In this document: positions 10,761 to 22,106 of the stretch, piece after piece | Numbering within the stretch: position 1 is the stretch's first letter | Layout of the letters: every line of letters starts with the position of its first letter | The notes under the pieces: model-generated | Told to the model about the DNA's origin: nothing | The model's input: only the letters and a program-made list of their open reading frames with translations | Databases searched by the model: none | Position numbers and translations under genes: made by a program | DNA from: Diorhabda sublineata | Taxonomy: Eukaryota; Arthropoda; Insecta; Coleoptera; Chrysomelidae | DNA: 64,000 bases | Assembly: GCF_026230105.1 (NCBI RefSeq) | Contig: NC_079480.1 | Coordinates: 18,704,488-18,768,487, forward strand | Direction: 5' to 3'

Positions 10761-12190
10761 CTCATCGGAAAGTAAACGTCAACACTCCCTGCTCGTCCCA
10801 GAATAGAATACACATCATCTTAACCGCGGACCTGGTTCTTTTCGCTTCCACCAATCTTTAGATGAGACCTTGCTTCCGGAAGTATCCTTCTATACCTCTA
10901 ACCCTAATCTGGTGGTCGACCACTACCATTTGGTGCACTGTTTCGATGATATCGCTGGTTCGCAGTTTTTGGCTGACGTGAGAATCCCTCAATATATTTT
11001 CTAACTTATATTTATGTCTGAAGATGATAACTTGTCTATTTGTATCTAAATGTCTAATTGCGAGTGATGGTTTTTATTAATCAGACCTCCTATAAAGACT
11101 AGAAACTTTGTTCGAATTCCTACTATAATAGGTGATTCCATTTTTGGAAATCTTCACCACCTGGTACATTTTCTTCTGTAACTGCAAGTATGTCTGGTAG
11201 TATAAAACTATGAAGCAAATAAATTAAATTTATTACTTTTTTAACCTGTTTAGAAAATTTATATTAATTATTTATTGGAACAAAAATGATATGTTTAATT
11301 TAATCTCAATGATTTCATCAATTCGTATTTCCAAGATGATTTTATAAAAGTTTTATTAACATTTATTGTATATAAATTGTATAATTTAGGGGTTAGTGAA
11401 AAAATGGTTGCCTACACGTAGGCATTGCTAACCAATATAATAACTTTGATGGAATATCGTTTGAGTTAGTTAAAAAATACGTATGACAACGTTAGTACTT
11501 TATACAACATGTAAGGTTGCCAACTTTTTTTACAAGAAATAAAGTATATTCAGATATGAGACAATTTTAAATTCTTCCGAAGCGTCTACTAATAAATGGT
11601 TCACTTTTGAAAAGTATTTATTTCAAGAAAGTCTTTGTCTTCTGATTTGTTTCTCAAATTAATTTGCAATTTGTTAATTTTGAATATAAATCATCCATAC
11701 CAATATTGAGTTTATACAAATTTAGATTATGTATAATTTTCGCAATATAATCAAGACATATTGACAGTTCTATTAAGAACTGTAAATATATTCATTAATT
11801 TTTTGTTTTTTTTTGAATTAACTCAGTCTTTAATCCAATCATAATGTTATAAACATCTGAAATAGTTACATTATTTCCTTCTAATTTTTTATTGTTTTAT
11901 TCAAAACATTCAATATATGAAGATAAACTAGAAATTACATTATTTTCCACATTATTATACAACATTAATAAATTTTGTATAACCATTGGACTGTCAACAT
12001 ACAAACTAACAAAGTAGGCACAAATTGGTGTCCAATTAAGAAAAATTGTATCCATTGCTGGTAGAAAAGATAGACAAAGAGTTTCTATATGTCATTCTAT
12101 GTTGTACTTTATAACTTCAATTTTATTAATGTTGTATAACAAAAATAAGGTCCACGCGGAAAAAGGTTATGTTTTGAGAACGCATACACT
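10761..12190. other. Intergenic stretch, one short hairpin
   Basis: No gene recognised. A hairpin with the arms gcctac and gtaggc lies at about 11410-11423, inside a larger ggtt...aacc pair. Minus frames near 10800-10870 (KMMCILFWDEQGVL) faintly recall the mariner VMxxVFWDxxGVL block, too short to call. Confidence 0.35.
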
Positions 12191-12194
12191 CGCA

Positions 12195-12216
12195 TGTCTG
12201 TCTGTCTGTCTGTCTG
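12195..12216. repeat. (GTCT)n microsatellite
   Basis: About five and a half uninterrupted TGTC/GTCT units. Confidence 0.9.
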
Positions 12217-12349
12217 CATTATTGCAAAATAATGGAAATTAACAGAGATTGAAAAGATAAAAGCGATTCAAATTAAAAGAAAGTTGTGAAATTTAATCGT
12301 CCGAGTCATAACTTTCAAATATTCATTCTGAGTGCATGTAAATTGCGAT

Positions 12350-13310
12350 GTATCGCAAGTCGCTTCAAACAGATCCTCCATTCTTGGTGATTCAGTATTA
12401 GAGCAAGACCGGCCTTGACAAGCAACATAATAAAACAGTTGCAACTACATTTTTGTTCAGCAGTTTTTCCGGCACAGTAGGGATCAAAATTTGAACGGGT
12501 TCTAATGTGTTGTTGACCAACTTCAACCCCAGTCTGTAGGGTCTAGCTGATAACCAAGCTTCACGTGAACTTGTTCATATATCCACAAAAGGTGTCAATG
12601 AGCAGCAACTGAGGTTGAAGGAAGACAAACCAATTGAACTTGTTTTTTACTTTTAGTATTTTTAACGAAACATGCATATCGATACGTATCTAAGCAGGTA
12701 GTTTTTTTAGGAGCTTCCTACATAAAAAGAAGAAAAAGAATGCGGTTGGTAATAAATTCTTGTCGAGCTGAATTATTGTTTTTAAAAACTTCAGCACATT
12801 GAACTAAATCTAGTTGTTTCAAACTTTCTGAAAATTGTTATTTTACTCCTCTTGTGAAATGCAGATGTATTATTTGCGTGTAAAATAGTACATGATTTTG
12901 ACACTTTGCAAAAGTAAATAAAATTTTTGTTGAATAGATTTCCGATTGATGTTGAGCTTTTCCTGGTTTTAAGAATAATTTTTTTTAGTTAGAGTTCGAG
13001 CAGTTACTGTAATACGAGTCAGTCTACATCTTCACCAACAAGAATAGTTGCATTTTTGTCAAGATAAGTTGCTTTATTGTTGTTTCAATAATCACTTCAT
13101 CAGCATCATTATTAGATTAGATTAGATTGTTTCCCCAATATATTTTCAGCAGTAAACTTTTCTTTTAATATTGAAATGAACCGAGACTTGTTCTGAGTAT
13201 TTGTAGGAAATTTCTGTTGACTGGTTGGAGCTGTCATAAGTTCATCAAATGAAATATTAATTGACGAAGATGTTGCTGAAGTTCAACGACGTTGTTCTGC
13301 AGCTTTGGTA
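12350..13310 (-). pseudogene. Relic of a repetitive PIN-nuclease-like gene with Cys-rich tail (copy 1)
   Basis: Reading from 13310 down on the minus strand: TKAAEQRR, then SINISFDELMTAPTSQQKFP, then NKSRFISILKEKFT (13150-13240). Next is a doubly acidic stretch NDADEVIIETTIK and VGEDVD.LVLL (12990-13110), as expected for the metal-binding acids of a PIN/FEN-like nuclease core. After a gap comes DPT-DWGW near 12540, LKLVNNTLEPVQILIP and VPEKLL near 12490-12530, and a cysteine-rich tail ending CQGRSCSNTESPRMEDLFE near 12370-12415. The same block order recurs at 56560-57250. I recall this architecture as a multi-copy, uncharacterised gene in insect and cnidarian genomes, but cannot name it. It is broken by many frameshifts. 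The nuclease reading is inference. Confidence 0.6.
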
Positions 13311-13439
13311 TTGAACAGGAGGACAGATGTTGCAATGACGTATAAACTAACGGACTGGGTTTCATTATCATTAGAACTTTTGTATATTTTATCTTTTAAG
13401 TGTAAGTTATAATGGAAAAATATCATTACTACTCTAGAT

Positions 13440-13910
13440 ATACAGGGTTAACATAATATACAGAGTTAAAACTATCTGTATATGGTAAAATACTTATAGT
13501 AGAATCATGAAAATGTCTACGTTTCAGTTTTCAGATACGATCTTTTTAACTAAAATATTTTTAAAGATGGCCGACTTCCGGTTCTATCGGAAGTCGGCTG
13601 TTATTTTGAATAGAAAACACTGTATATTGAACCATTTTTGAAATCTACGTAAAATTTTAGTATACTTTTGACTGAAAACTTTTTTCAAAAAATGCTTTTT
13701 GAGTTATTGATTTTTTTGTAAAAAATTTGACCGTTGTAGACCCTTATAAATTATTTTTTTACGAAGATACCCTTAAAGATATGAAAATGGTATCTGTTCG
13801 TTCGGTTGCTTTTAGCAATGTCTGAAGTATCTAAATCTATGTTGAAAAATTTTTCATTTTATGCAGGGTGTGTATAAAAAGAGTTCAAAATTTAACTTGA
13901 TAAATATCAA
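13440..13910. repeat. Unclassified interspersed repeat with a perfect hairpin
   Basis: A perfect 11-bp inverted repeat (gccgacttccg at 13570-13580, its complement at 13588-13598, 7-nt loop) lies in a segment bordered by tacagggttaacataatata near 13440 and gcagggtgtgtataaaaaga near 13863. Segments with acagggtgt-type borders are often non-autonomous transposons; boundaries are uncertain. Confidence 0.4.
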
Positions 13911-14735
13911 ATTTCTTTATTTCTTCAAATACAACCACCCGGTGGTTTTTTCTATTCGTTAATTAGAAGTATTTATACTTTTTCTTGATAGTTAAAAATT
14001 GTTTGCAATGTCAAGGTATATTCCACATTGACTCTTATGGACAATTCAAGAGGATTACGAAGAATTTGTTAAATTGAGGAAGTCATTATATTGAGGTACG
14101 TTATATTAAAATTGAACGAAAAATGCAATATTTTGTAAGAAAAAAAGTAAATACCTTAATAATACACTTATTTTCTAGATGAAATTATCGAGTATTTACG
14201 GAAAAGGAGATCTATTAACTGCTAGATTCATTATGAATCAAAAGTTGCTTTAATTTTTTAATAGTCACACACTAATATTTATCGAACAACCACTGTACAA
14301 TCTATTTTTATTAAAGAGATAGTATTGTAATAATGAAGCCTTAATAATTCATAGACGCATCACTTTTTTCAGTGAAGAGCTTTCCTAAATCTGGAGTGGA
14401 TAACTTGTATTATCCATTACGATTACACAGTTTTAAGGAAACTTGTTCGATACATCCTTTAAAAGTCATCGGTACAAGTAGATTCAAAAGTCAATAAACT
14501 ACTTAAAAAAAACACCGTTCGAACTACCTTTGTGTACCAGATATCATCAGTGTGCACCCTGTTCGTATTTCTGGATTAGTATAAGTAGATAAATTATTTG
14601 GAAAAGCTTGTCTTCTACTTGTAACAGTTTCATATTACCAAAATTTATTTGGTGAATGTCTCTTTTTTATTTAAGCGTCATCTAAACGAAATATTTATTT
14701 ATTCTTTGGTTTCTTATACAACAAACCAAATCACC
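13911..14735. other. No gene recognised
   Basis: AT-rich sequence without coding blocks or clear repeats. Confidence 0.35.
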
Positions 14736-14739
14736 TCTT

Positions 14740-14990
14740 CAGATTAGTCTCAGCTAATTTGAAAGAAATCAGCTGATTAACTGATTAACTGCTCACAGGT
14801 CTCTGGTATACAGTAAATTACCTCAAGACTATGGAGATCACACAAGATTCTCGATGTCAAATATGTAAAGGTGAAACTTTACTTCACGTATTATTGACTT
14901 TCACCATGTCCGGAGCGGTCGAGATGTTATTAGGGGAAGGAAAGCCAAGGAACACATGGAGCACTATGAGTAGATCTCCATATACACCAG
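14740..14990 (+). mobile_element. Possible LINE RNase H tail fragment
   Basis: Plus-strand frames give TMEITQDSRCQICKGETLLH, then VLLTF near 14830-14905. This resembles the CxxC..E...H zinc-binding tail found at the end of many LINE polyproteins. It is short and isolated. Confidence 0.3.
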
Positions 14991-15039
14991 CTCATGAATT
15001 TTCGTAGGTTTCGTAGAATTTTTGTCTGATTAATATTGT

Positions 15040-15470
15040 GGTTACTCTTAAATCAGTTTTGATTCCAAATATTGCACTATCACTAAGAATTTCTTTATTG
15101 GTTCTTGTCATGTCATTATTTTTGCTGTCAATTGATCCAACGTCAAGTTTATAAGTCATCTCATTTTACTTGGTATCCCAAAGTGATGCTCTGTTTATAC
15201 CATCGAAAATCTGTTTAAAATTTATAAATAACATATTCTGATCCATATTGTATTCCCAGCTTCTCTCAATTATATGGGTCTTGATACAGTTCTTCATTTA
15301 TATAATCAAATCCTGCTGCTTTATTGTCTTCTATATTATCAATGACTTCGTTAATTTCTTCATATCGTGTATTTGTTTAAGTTGTCTCCTTATGCTTAAT
15401 TTCATCTTTATTTTTATTGTGAATGATCTGGTTTTCTGTTGCCAATAGCTCTTAAAATTGCTTCTCTGTA
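15040..15470 (-). mobile_element. LINE reverse-transcriptase fragment
   Basis: The minus strand reads YEEINEVIDNIEDNKAAGFD then YINEEL (15285-15375), the fingers motif NNKA.G.D.I..EL. In another frame follows MLFINFKQIFDGINRASLWD near 15190-15250, the palm motif A (F.DF..A.D.+). Stops and frameshifts disrupt both. Product: error-prone copying enzyme of a non-LTR element, now dead. Confidence 0.65.
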
Positions 15471-15479
15471 TTTCTATTT

Positions 15480-16070
15480 CTATATTTGCCTATAGTAAAT
15501 ATTCCATTTTTGATACTTGTATCTTACATCCAGGTGAACTATCTATGCTGAGACTTTTTTATTAAAGTCAGAAACGTATCTATCATATTATTTTTTTAAG
15601 TATCATTATGTTTTCTATGGTTATCATGATAGATAAAAGATGATTAGTTTGTTGTGGTTCGATTTACCTATAACTGCAGATAACCCCAATTTTCTATTAG
15701 GTAAAGCACAACACAGAGAATATCAGTATCAAATTTACATAAACCTGTCTACTTACGGACATACATCGAAGTTCGTTGTCCATAGTGTGAATAATCTCTA
15801 CCTCTCAATGTAATGCAATAAACAGAAGCCATTCATTATTCAGTTTATCTAAAATGAACATCTCTGGTATTGTTTTGGCATCATCATTGTTACATTACCT
15901 GAATGAACGCACTTGCACTAGATATATATACACTATATTACCAACCCTATGTCGTTGGTAATCAGTTTAACTTATTCCCCCCGTTTAATCCGTAGATGAA
16001 TCTGATAGACGAAAAACGCAAATAGAACAATGAAGGATAATTTCACAATGATTTTAGTCTAACTTATGTC
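15480..16070. other. No gene recognised
   Basis: AT-rich, no coding block found. Confidence 0.35.
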
Positions 16071-16074
16071 ATTC

Positions 16075-16190
16075 AACGAAATTTCTTTCAATTCTTAAGG
16101 TAAGTGTACACCTGAGACTAGTTTCAGATTATTGTCCATCTGTCAATCACTTTCCAATTGGAATCAAATCGAAATAATCTTTTCCCGCTT
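16075..16190 (+). repeat. Dispersed repeat, copy left of the hAT element
   Basis: Shares caacgaaatttct-tcaattcttaaggtaagt, the phrase catctgtcaatcactt and the ending attggaatcaaatcgaaat with 18970-19105. The two copies are in the same orientation and flank the hAT element. Confidence 0.7.
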
Positions 16191-16585
16191 TATGCGATAA
16201 ATTGAGGGCATAGTTAATGGAAAGTGCCTTCTATTCATCAGGGGTCACCAAACTTTCCAGCATTAGGGCCATACTGATTACTCCCGTAAATTCCGAGGGC
16301 CAAAACCATATTATTGCCGGAAAAGTGAAATAGTCCACTGATGAAAAAAAAGTCCGAAAAAGTACTCAACGTTTAAAAAAGACTGCAAATCGGACTAAAG
16401 TCCGCAAAACAGCAACACTGCGTATTATTAATTTTCCTGTCATTATCTGTAATTTCTAGATTAGTCGTAGAGTACGAGCCATGTGGAGTAACGTGACACG
16501 ACATCTGGCGGACACAAGCGGAAATAGGTAGTACCTTCTATCGCTAACAGATGGCGCTAATAGCACGTACAGAATAATCTTGTTA

Positions 16586-16675
16586 GTTCGAGAAAGTTCT
16601 GGTGTCTTCCACTCACTTCTAGATGACAGTAATTGGAATATATAAAAAGGCTAGTGGCGCAACCACAAGTCAGTT
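16586..16675 (+). promoter_or_regulatory. Candidate hAT transposase promoter: heat-shock element, TATA box, initiator
   Basis: agttcgagaaagttctgg (16585-16602) fits nTTCnnGAAnnTTCn exactly, the heat-shock-factor site. It is followed by TATAAAA at 16641 and a TCAGTT initiator at 16670-16675. The A of the initiator is 31 nt after the first T of the TATA box, the standard spacing. The transposase ATG lies 131 nt further on. Function is inferred from motifs alone. Confidence 0.55.
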
Positions 16676-16802
16676 CCTATGACACTGTTGTGAAATAAAA
16701 TAGCGCGTACCTCCTTAAAACATGTTTGTGCTTGTTTAAGCTTAAGACATCTTTGTAACAGTATTTTGATTTGATTGCTGCTTTTGTGTGTGATTTAGTA
16801 GT

Positions 16803-18492
16803 ATGGAAAAGAAGCGAAAAATTGATAGTGAATGCAGAAAATTCAAAGATCAGTGGAACATTCAGTATTTCGTAATTGAGTCCAGTAACAAAGCGCTATA
16901 TTTGATTTACAATGAAAGCATAGCACAAAACCAAAGTTTGCAGAAAACTTCGAAGCTATGAAGCGAGGATTCGCAGCAATCATCATTTACAAAACTTAAA
17001 ACTGAACAAGAGACTGCAACTCGTGCCAGCTCTCGTTTGGCTCTTGAAATTGCAAAACGTGGAAAACCATTCACCAATGGAGAAATAATCAAAGATTGCA
17101 TAATTGCAGTAGCCGAAGAAATGTGCTCTGAAAAGGAAAATTTATTAAAAACTGTCACTATGTCAGCAAACACTGTGGCTCGAAGGGTAGAAACCATCGC
17201 TGAAAATATATCCTCTCAACTGTTCGAGAAAAATGAACATGTTGAGTGGTTTTCTTGGGCGTTAGATGAGTCAACGGGTGTGTCAGATACTGCTCAGGTG
17301 TTGATTTATATTCGAGGAGTAGATAAAAGCTATGAAGTGTATGAAGAGCTTCTTGATATGTATAGTATTATGGCACAACACTGGTACAGATAATTTTTAA
17401 AGGAGTTGAAAAACTTGAAATGTATTACAACTGTTGGAGGCAAAAACATGAGTGGGAAAGATAAAGGAGTGGTCGCTTTTGTGTCAAAGGCTGTAGAAAA
17501 TGACGGTGGTTCAAAACTATTAGTCTTACATTGTATCATTCAGTCTTTGTGCGCAAAATGTTTGGATATGTCTGTAGTTCTGAAACAAGTCATATCAATT
17601 GTTAATTTTATCAGATCTTTTGGGCTGAATCACCGACAGTTCCGACAATTTATTGAAGAGATTGGAGAAAATGACTTAACTTATCATACTGCCGTACGTT
17701 GGCTTAGTTGTGGGAAAGTCCTTCAGCGCTTTTTTGAACTTCGAGCAGTGATCGAAATTTTTTTGAGTGAAAAGCATCACCCTCTTACTGAATTACAAAA
17801 CAACGCATGGCTGTGGAAATTAGCATTCCATATTGATTTGACAAAACATGTGAACGAACTGAATTTGAGATTGCAAGGAGAAAACCAGCATCTTCCTGAT
17901 TTATACACTAATATCAAATCATTCCGGAAGAAATTAATACTGTTTCAATAACAACTACGAAGTAAATGTTTTTAACATTTTAAAACATGTGAAATATTCA
18001 GCCACACCACTGAGACTGAGTTTCTTATCGATTTTGCAATTGAAATTTTGAGTGCTTTGAAAATAAATTTTGATACTCGTTTATCGGACTTTGATTTTGA
18101 TGCCATTGCGAATCAAATTAAGATTTTTTAGAATCCTTTTGATACTGACATTGAAACTCTAGCCCCGGAACTTCAAATGGAAATGATTGATCTACAGTGC
18201 AGTGATATAATTAAGAACAAATATTAAAACTCATCTTTGTTGGAATTTTATGAGAGTCTTCCACTGACACAATTTGATAATTTGCATAAATTTGCTCGTG
18301 GGATGTTTTCTGTTTTTGGTATCTACTACTTATTTGTGTGAGAAGACCTTCTCAAAATGAAGTATATCAGTATACAGATCTAAATTAACTGATGACCATC
18401 TTAAATCTCTTTTTATAATAGGTACAAGTAAAATTATTCCTCAACTACAAACTATTGTCAGTGGAAAATCTCAATTACATAAATCTCATTAG
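16803..18492 (+). pseudogene. hAT transposase (GTF2IRD2-like type), broken
   Basis: The start at 16803 gives MEKKRKIDSECRKFKDQWN, the usual start of this family, which leads into a degraded BED-type zinc-finger region. A frameshift near 16918 and a stop near 16960 precede the long frame 17037-17393 (LALEIAKRGKPFTNGEIIKD; WFSWALDESTGVSDTAQVLI). The latter carries the first catalytic Asp. A frameshift follows at about 17390. Frame 17406-17951 has LKCITTVGGKNMSGKDKG with the second acidic region, LVLHCIIQSLCAK and YHTAVRWLSCGKVLQRFFEL, the conserved hAT block. The dimerisation tail continues to 18492 through three or four stops (LLEFYESLPL; DDHLKSLFIIGTSKIIPQL). Coding identity is high, so the loss of function looks fairly recent compared with the mariner relics. 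Confidence 0.85.
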
Positions 18493-18969
18493 TATTTCAT
18501 ATGTCATTATGCTTGTTATAAGTTATGTTTTTATTTAAAATGTTAGTTGGATTCATTTCAATAATTTGTTAGTTATTAAATACTGAAGTTGAATTTTCTG
18601 CATATTATACATGTCTTTACTCATTACAATTCTGTGTTTCTTTATTCAACTTATCACAAAAACAATATCAATAAGCCTACAACAATGTTATGAGTAGTTA
18701 GCCCATGACCATATCAATATAGATGTCATATTAATAATTATTCAACATAAAATTAGAATACTTCAGTAAACTAAATTTAATTTGCTATAAAAAATATGTT
18801 CTCTAAAAGGAGTTTTCAAGTATGCTAGCTCTCCGCGGGGCGGATATCGCCCTCGGGCCATAGTTTGGAGACCCCTGCTATAAATGACGATTCTAATAAT
18901 AATTTTTAATTCCGGACATGCTGCATCCCCGATTTATATAATAATTATTATCTATTACTATTATATTAT

Positions 18970-19105
18970 TTAACGAAATTTCTTTTAATTCTTAAGGTAA
19001 GTTTACATATGAGAATAAATCTAGGTCTCGAGACTATTCTCAGGTTATAGTCATCTGTCAATCACTTGTCAATCACTTGCACAATTGGAATCAAATCGAA
19101 ATTGA
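18970..19105 (+). repeat. Dispersed repeat, copy right of the hAT element
   Basis: Partner of 16075-16190. It has an extra stretch (gtctcgagactattctcagg) and a doubled gtcaatcactt. Confidence 0.7.
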
Positions 19106-19109
19106 GGTT

Positions 19110-20000
19110 TTCTTTATTTGTATCTTTGTTTAGATATTTTTGCTTGTTTTTTAGTTTTTACAAGCTTTTGTCTAACAATTTTTTGACATTAAAGCATTTC
19201 TCTCTCTATTAGCATTCAACTAATTCATTAGTGATGAGTTTATTTGTCTCGCTTGCACGACTACAAGTTTAGGTAACAAGAAAATTTCACAATTGATTAA
19301 TTTTAAATACACGGCGTATAGAAAGTATATTTTTTTAATAATAATTTTCTTGATTTTATCAACTGTAAAGTAAAACGTTCCTTTTCTCAAACCCCAACGT
19401 AATTTTTTCCGTGAAACTATTATTAAAGCAAGCCGCAGATGGTTAAATCAAAATAAATAATTATTATGAAATGGTTCTCGAAGATTACCCACAATAAAAG
19501 TTGAAACAAAACACGAGGAAGAACTAAACGGCTTCTATTACAACTGCTATTAATTAATAATTTTCAGTGGTCATTAATTTTTAGACTTATTATAACAGCT
19601 TTCAACGTTGATGTGTAATTAAAAAGAATTATACAATCAATTCAATGATTACTAAGATTGTTACTGAAGCAAGAAATCAATTGCAGAATTAATTTTAAAG
19701 ATAGAAGTTAGATACAAGTTCATCTGGCGGAAACATATTAAGTCCAGTCATTTTGGGTTTTATATGTTATCTACTATTATTTTATTATCTACACGTCCAA
19801 ATGTTTGTTGATATCTTGTAGAAAGAGTGAACTGCGAGTCAGAGGAATCATCCAAAAAAAAATCCAATCCTACCCTCTAAAATTGCTTCTCCAAAAAATT
19901 CCCAAATCTTTTTTCGAATAAACCCAGAACCCCCAAATGTTTTTTTTTTTTTGATTAGATCGAATCTAAGCGAATTAAATGTATTCCTTCTTGAATTCCT
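19110..20000. other. AT-rich, nothing recognised
   Basis: No coding block, promoter pair or repeat could be supported. Confidence 0.35.
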
Positions 20001-20009
20001 TTCCTATCG

Positions 20010-21060
20010 AATCTTCTCAGACTCCATCATGGACAATAGAAAGCAACAAATTCATTATCCAGCTCACCTCAATCGACAAACTTCACACCAATCAAACGTT
20101 AATTGATCGAAACATACACAATTAATACAAAAACTTTGTAAACATTCACACACACGCATCGAAATCTCAAGACGGTATCTGAATCATTATACTAACCTCC
20201 AAATATATGCTAAGAGCTCCTCCAATCCCATTCACTTCCACTGCTAAATTATATTAAACGAACCTAAGCACCTCATACTCACAGATCTAAACTCTTCAAA
20301 AAATTTATACCACAAATTCCTTGGTAATCAAAATCGACTATAATATATACCAGTCTGGACCCCCTCACAAACTGGAATAAAAGGAAACAAAGAGGCTGAC
20401 CTGGTCGCTAACGAAGCTGTAAATAGCGATAGTGCAGAGTGCGGGACTTTTCTAGTTAGACCCGATATCAAATCACCTCATACTCACAGATTCCCTTAGA
20501 CCAATCCAAATTTTTCAAAAAATTGACACCACAAATTTCTTGGCAATCAAAATCAAGTAGCAACTGAAATATGTACAAGATTGGATCCCCTCGAAAACTG
20601 TATCAATCAATCAAAGGAAATGAAGATGCAGATTTGGTCGCTAAGGAAGCTGTAAATAGTGATAGTGCAGAGTGCGTGAACTTTTAACTACTGCCGATAT
20701 TGAATCAATCGTAAAGCGTGAAGTGCTCAATGAATGGGAGATAAACTGGTCAACGTCCACACTTAAACTTCGTGAAGCTAAAGACTAAAATCAAACCAAG
20801 GTCAATGCTACCGAAAAATTGCGGAGATGAAGTTCTTCTTACGCTACTGACCCATAGCTACTTCTTTGATGCGAAATCTGAAACAAAATGAAGCAACATG
20901 ACTATAAAACACATAATCAAAGAGTGTCCATCTTTTAACTTAGAAAGATTATCATCAAATTTACCACTTGGAACAATACGTGAAATTTTAGGTCCTAAAT
21001 ACAATATTACTTACTTTATACAGATCTCGATCATAAACTTTATTTAACAAATATCTATAT
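20010..21060 (+). mobile_element. Jockey-like LINE, RNase H region and 3' tail
   Basis: The plus strand at about 20365-20470 reads VWTPSQTGIKGNKEADLVAN then EAVNSDSAEC, a clear match to the WVPSH.GI.GNE.AD..A motif of LINE-encoded RNase H. Downstream the tail reads TIKHIIKECPSFNLERL, then LGTIREILG (20900-21000), the usual V.H.+.ECP zinc tail. A possible inter-domain segment (TPSWTIESNKFIIQLTSIDK) starts near 20028. The RNase H segment is present twice (20271-20700). Confidence 0.7.
20271..20700 (+). repeat. Tandem duplication inside the LINE RNase H region
   Basis: The segment beginning cctcatactcacagat occurs at 20271 and 20476. The segments around gcagattTGGTCGCTAA at 20627 and its partner at 20395 confirm a second copy, offset by 205-232 bp because of indels. 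Each copy carries the KGN.(E/D)ADLVA.EAVNSDSAEC segment. Confidence 0.75.
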
Positions 21061-21109
21061 AAAAAATCCTTAATTTGTACTTAATAAAAAATTGTTTATT
21101 ATTCGTTCA

Positions 21110-21137
21110 CCTCAAAACTTAAGTAGCAACCCTCGTA
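21110..21137 (-). repeat. Isolated mariner terminal repeat
   Basis: The sequence aaacttaagtagcaaccctc is the reverse complement of the left end at 8311 and matches the right end at 54062-54082. No transposase fragment adjoins it. Confidence 0.5.
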
Positions 21138-21139
21138 TA

Positions 21140-22085
21140 TAACATAAGAAGGTGAATAAAAATTTATGCTAGATCGATTGACCAGTTCTTTCATACAAAC
21201 TATATCAACTACAAAATGCAGTACTTACTCAAGGTACTATTAATTTTCTTTTCCCTGATAGGGGATACTAGAAAAGGAATTTCTTATATACGACCTGTAT
21301 AACGATCAGTATAACTGCAAGAAATATTTATAATTATAATTGGAAACTTGTTCTTAACTCATATTATTCGAAACGAAATTTTCATGTTATTGGTATCAAA
21401 ATCTATTTCCCATATCTTAATGGTACATAGATATAACATTCAAGACGTTTACTTGAAAAGAAAATTATTATGTACGGTTATAAATTATATCGTTAATTGT
21501 TTAAAATAAGTCTGATACTATCGTTAATTCTTTTTAGATCTGACAATCAACAAAACAGTATTTTATACTTTCTCGAATCGGTTAAATGCTAGAAAGTTTT
21601 CATTTGAAAACACTTAAATGATTTATTGGGATTGATGGGTTTGAACGTTTCACGAAAACAAACATTTCGAAATATCAAGTCAATCAAAATTAACAATATC
21701 TCACGAACAGTTATGCAAAAGGTTAAAAACTGGTGTATTAGAACAATTTTCTGGATTATCTAAATGTTATGAAATTTTATTCATAAATTCATTTTAATTA
21801 TTTATTTTGATTTTCCTGAATTGTTTTGGGCTTAGTTTGACTATAAATATATTGACTATACAAAGATAGATATTTTAAATTATATATTTTGCTAAAAAAG
21901 TCGCATCTAAAAAATTCGGACGATTTTAACATTGAAACGTAATTAGACTACAAATTGTTAACACTTATTCAGCATTAATTTTAATTTAAATAGAAGTTGT
22001 TGCGAGGCAATCACTAAGCGTTTATGAAAATTGTAATTTATTTGTAAATATTTGTTAAAAATAGTTTTTCGGAAGTGAAATCTAT
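21140..22085. other. AT-rich, nothing recognised
   Basis: No gene or repeat could be supported. Confidence 0.35.
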
Positions 22086-22088
22086 AAT

Positions 22089-22106
22089 TGGCGCAGTCAA
22101 TAGGAT
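22089..22106 (+). other. LTR-retrotransposon primer-binding-like site
   Basis: tggcgcagtcaataggat closely resembles the tRNA primer-binding site that follows the 5' LTR in gypsy-group insect elements such as 17.6 and 297. The bases before it would be the LTR end. No gag or pol frames follow, so if real it is a solo LTR with leader or a truncated copy. Confidence 0.4.

Larger units (their letters stand above)
16239..18877 (+). mobile_element. hAT-family DNA transposon, nearly full length (2639 bp)
   Basis: The inverted ends are caggggtcaccaaact at 16239-16254 and agtttggagacccctg at 18862-18877, with one mismatch. The flanking 8-mers are ctattcat (16231-16238) and ctataaat (18878-18885), a 6/8 match fitting the 8-bp nTnnnnAn hAT target duplication. 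Inside are promoter signals (16586-16675) and a broken transposase (16803-18492). GC-rich runs lie just within both ends, such as cgcggggcggatatcgccct at the right. The transposase is of the type shared with the C-terminus of vertebrate GTF2IRD2 and related hAT-derived proteins. Confidence 0.88.
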
